Below are positions 62,102 to 64,000 of a stretch of DNA of 64,000 bases, one piece after another. The stretch is from Pseudomonas nunensis. Lineage in GTDB: Bacteria > Pseudomonadota > Gammaproteobacteria > Pseudomonadales > Pseudomonadaceae. The DNA lies in assembly GCF_024296925.1 (NCBI RefSeq), contig NZ_CP101125.1, forward strand, positions 7,245,001 to 7,309,000. The letters are read 5' to 3'. The notes beneath the pieces are model-generated. The model had not been told where the DNA came from. It did not search any database and saw only the letters and a program-made list of their open reading frames with translations. The position numbers and the translations under genes were made by a program. Numbering within the stretch: position 1 is the stretch's first letter; each line of letters opens with the position of its first letter.

Positions 62102-62992
62102 TCACTGCAGTTGCGCCTCGGGCAGCGCCAGTGTGCGCGGGATCAGTGCGGCATCCCAGTGGGCGATGCCCCAATTCAGCACTTCCCGTGGCGTGGCATA
62201 AATCAGTTCGCTGCCGGGATTCTGCCCCAGCGCCCGCAGTGCCCGCAGCAACAGCGGCGTGGCCTGATCGTCTGCCAGCGGTGGCGAACGGTAGGATTTG
62301 CCGAGTTTGTTACCGTCCGGCTGGGTGATCAGCGGCACATGCAGGTAACGCGGTTGCGGCAGGCCGAGCAGTTCTTGCAGGTAGAGCTGTCGCGGCGTGG
62401 AGTCGAGCAGGTCAGCGCCGCGCACGATATCGGTGATGCCTTGCCAGGCGTCATCCAGCACCACGGCCAGTTGATAAGCATAGAGCCCGTCGCGGCGGCG
62501 AATCACGAAATCCCCGACTTCCCGGCCCAAGTGCTGGCGGAACTCGCCTTGCACCCGGTCGATGAAGTGATATTCCAGCTCCGGCACACGCAGGCGAATC
62601 GCCGCGTCATCAGTGCCATGCCCGACATTGCGGCACAGGCCGGGATAAATGCCGTGATACGGCTCCAGTTGCTTGCGTGAACAGGTGCAAGCGTAGGCCA
62701 GGCCATGATTGAACAGGCGATTGAGCACTTCGGCGTAGGCGTCGTGCCGGTCGCTCTGGCGAACCAGTTCTTCATCCCACTCGAAACCGTAGCTTTCCAG
62801 CGCTTTAAGAATCGCGGCCTGGGCGCCGGGTTCTTCACGGGGCGGGTCGAGGTCTTCCATGCGCATCAGCCAGCGACCACCCACCGAGCGCGCGTCGAGG
62901 TACGAGGCCAGGGCGGCGACCAGCGAACCGAAGTGCAAGTGACCGCTGGGCGTAGGGGCGAAGCGGCCGATGTAGGGTGTAGTGGCAGTCAT
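62102..62992 (-). CDS. gluQ: Glutamyl-Q tRNA(Asp) synthetase
   Basis: Attaches glutamate to the queuosine base of tRNA-Asp. The 296-residue product is a truncated GluRS-like enzyme: catalytic motif RFAPTPSGHLHFGSLVAAL at about 10-28 (HLHFG replacing HIGH), a zinc site (CTCSRKQL ... GLCRN) and KLGKSYRS replacing KMSKS near 235. The anticodon-binding domain is absent, as expected. It lies between dksA and cbrX on the same strand, as in other Pseudomonas. Confidence 0.95.
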   Translation of the reverse strand: MTATTPYIGRFAPTPSGHLHFGSLVAALASYLDARSVGGRWLMRMEDLDPPREEPGAQAAILKALESYGFEWDEELVRQSDRHDAYAEVLNRLFNHGLAYACTCSRKQLEPYHGIYPGLCRNVGHGTDDAAIRLRVPELEYHFIDRVQGEFRQHLGREVGDFVIRRRDGLYAYQLAVVLDDAWQGITDIVRGADLLDSTPRQLYLQELLGLPQPRYLHVPLITQPDGNKLGKSYRSPPLADDQATPLLLRALRALGQNPGSELIYATPREVLNWGIAHWDAALIPRTLALPEAQLQ

Positions 62993-63031
62993 GGAATGAT
63001 GTTACGTCGTCGAGTCGTGCGCCGGCCACCC

Positions 63032-63121
63032 TGTGGGAGCGGGCTTGCTCGCGAATGCGGTGTATCAGTCAACATTTAAGCTGTATGACACACCGCTTTC
63101 GCGAGCAAGCCCGCTCCCACA
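63032..63121. repeat. REPIN
   Basis: A 90-base inverted pair with arms TGTGGGAGCGGGCTTGCTCG and complement, between dksA and gluQ. Confidence 0.92.
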
Positions 63122-63161
63122 GGGTTTCCACAGGATTTATGCTGGGGCGAATTGCGGAAAC

Positions 63162-63191
63162 AAAAACGGAGCGTTCGCACGCTCCGTTTTT
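63162..63191 (-). terminator. Terminator of dksA
   Basis: AAAAACGGAGCGT / ACGCTCCGTTTTT stem with a TCGC-type loop, symmetric and able to work both ways. It ends dksA before the REPIN and gluQ. Confidence 0.85.
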
Positions 63192-63205
63192 CGTTCAAGT
63201 CGAGA

Positions 63206-63646
63206 TTACTTGCCGACTTGCTTTTCCTTGATTTCCGCCAGGGTCTTGCAGTCAACGCACATGTCGGCGGTAGGGCGGGCTTCCAGTCGCTTGACGCCGA
63301 TCTCGACGCCGCAGGACTCGCACCAGCCATATTCTTCGTCTTCGATCAATTGCAGCGTCTTGTCGATCTTCTTGATCAACTTGCGCTCACGATCGCGGGC
63401 GCGCAATTCAAGGCTGAATTCTTCTTCCTGGCTGGCACGATCTGCCGGGTCAGGGAAATTGGCCGCTTCGTCTTTCATGTGATCAACCGTACGGTCGACT
63501 TCCTGCATCAAGTCCTGTTTCCACTTATTCAGGATCTTGGTGAAGTGAGCGCGCATGGGCTTGCCCATGTACTCCTCGCCCTTAACTTCTTTGTAGGGTT
63601 CGAAGCCGCTGATCGACTGGTTTTGCTGCTTTGCTTGGGTGGGCAT
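63206..63646 (-). CDS. dksA: RNA polymerase-binding transcription factor DksA
   Basis: Binds the RNA polymerase secondary channel and, with ppGpp, mediates the stringent response. The 146-residue product has the coiled coil (about 33-108) with DPADRASQEEEF containing the tip Asp residues, then the four-cysteine zinc finger (CESC ... CVDC, about 113-137). It starts MPTQAKQQNQ with a typical Pseudomonas N-terminus. Stringent targets here include the tRNA promoter at 28841. Confidence 0.97.
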   Translation of the reverse strand: MPTQAKQQNQSISGFEPYKEVKGEEYMGKPMRAHFTKILNKWKQDLMQEVDRTVDHMKDEAANFPDPADRASQEEEFSLELRARDRERKLIKKIDKTLQLIEDEEYGWCESCGVEIGVKRLEARPTADMCVDCKTLAEIKEKQVGK

Positions 63647-63978
63647 GAAATGGACCGCCTCTACTCTTGTAATCCATTGCGCAGGATTGCTCCATCACCG
63701 ACACCTGCCGGCCCTGCGGCTGCAAGCGGGCGAACTTACCAGATCAAAACGGACCGCGCTACTCCCGGATGTCGCGGTAGTGGCTCACGGTGCTTGCAAA
63801 TGATTGCAAAGCCTTGTCTGGTGGTGCTGGAGACCTGATCAAATATTGATTTTAGTCAAACCTGAGACACTCGCTCGAGTCGTTTGCAGCCCCGGTTATA
63901 CGGCTCTGACCGCTTTAGGTTCTCCCTCGTTCCAGTGGATAGGTAGAATCGATTCTTTTCCCCGTTGAAGGAAGGCTA
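63647..63978. other. Intergenic region between dksA and the right-edge gene
   Basis: 332 bases without a gene. A TTGACT at about 63856-63861 (minus strand) may be part of the dksA promoter, and TAGAAT at 63944-63949 (plus strand) may be a -10 box for the right-edge gene. Neither has a convincing partner box. Confidence 0.4.
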
Positions 63979-64000
63979 ATGGCTCAGCCCTACAGTGCGC
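63979..64000 (+). CDS. Start of a probable pyridoxal phosphate-dependent aminotransferase (partial)
   Basis: Only the first seven codons lie in the window (MAQPYSA). The ATG is preceded by GAAGGAAGG, a good ribosome binding site. The residues and the position next to dksA match the aminotransferase gene I recall at this place in pseudomonads. The identification rests on context and seven residues, so it is tentative. Confidence 0.5.

Overview
The window is a chromosomal core segment of a Pseudomonas, most likely of the P. fluorescens complex. The evidence is the protein sequences, GC-rich codon use, the CbrA/CbrB-CrcZ carbon-control locus, a type IVa pilus assembled from split loci, and ten intergenic REPIN palindromes with the GTGGGAGCGGGCTTGCTCGCGAA-type arm common in that group. 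Gene order follows, as I recall it, two blocks of the P. aeruginosa chromosome (rplU to pilA, then acs to dksA). No integrase, transposase, phage gene, CRISPR array or antibiotic resistance gene was seen.

Layout. 1-4.4 kb: ribosomal proteins L21/L27, the Obg GTPase (reading frame broken near its 3' end), proB, creA and, on the other strand, rpsT. 4.7-12.3 kb: murJ and the tight ribF-ileS-lspA-fkpB-ispH run. 12.2-18.5 kb: the minor-pilin/PilY1 operon (fimU-pilV-pilW-pilX-pilY1-pilE) with divergent fimT. 18.6-28.7 kb: thiO, the pilus two-component system pilSR, a PP0621-like protein, bamD, rluD-pgeF and the heat-shock gene clpB. 28.8-29.4 kb: a tRNA cluster (Asn, Pro, Lys and a second, identical Pro). 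29.5-35.8 kb: a chemoreceptor, an exported EF-hand protein with an EGKCGEGKCG motif, an NDH-2 dehydrogenase and several small conserved proteins. 35.8-41.1 kb: yacG-coaE-pilD-pilC-pilB and divergent pilA. 41.4-51.4 kb: BON protein, DUF2845, DUF748, a methyltransferase, an MpaB-like protein, acs and pgi. 51.7-56.1 kb: panD, panBC, folK-pcnB. 56.2-56.9 kb: a tandem 132-bp REP array. 56.9-62.0 kb: CrcZ small RNA, cbrB, cbrA and cbrX. 62.1-64 kb: gluQ, dksA and the first codons of a probable aminotransferase.

How the parts work together. PilS/PilR probably drive pilA through the -24/-12 promoter I find upstream of pilA. PilD processes PilA and the minor pilins, and PilB/PilC extrude the fibre, with PilY1 and the minor pilins at its tip. 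CbrA/CbrB drive CrcZ through a -24/-12 promoter and an upstream TGTTAC-N14-GTAACA site. CrcZ carries several A-rich CA motifs that titrate Hfq/Crc, and one such motif lies next to the Shine-Dalgarno sequence of acs in the same window.

Most notable observations: the single-base frameshift in obgE, the orphan EGKCG/EF-hand fusion protein, the tandem REP array beside crcZ, a nested REPIN upstream of ispH, and a perfect 15-bp palindrome upstream of the BON gene.
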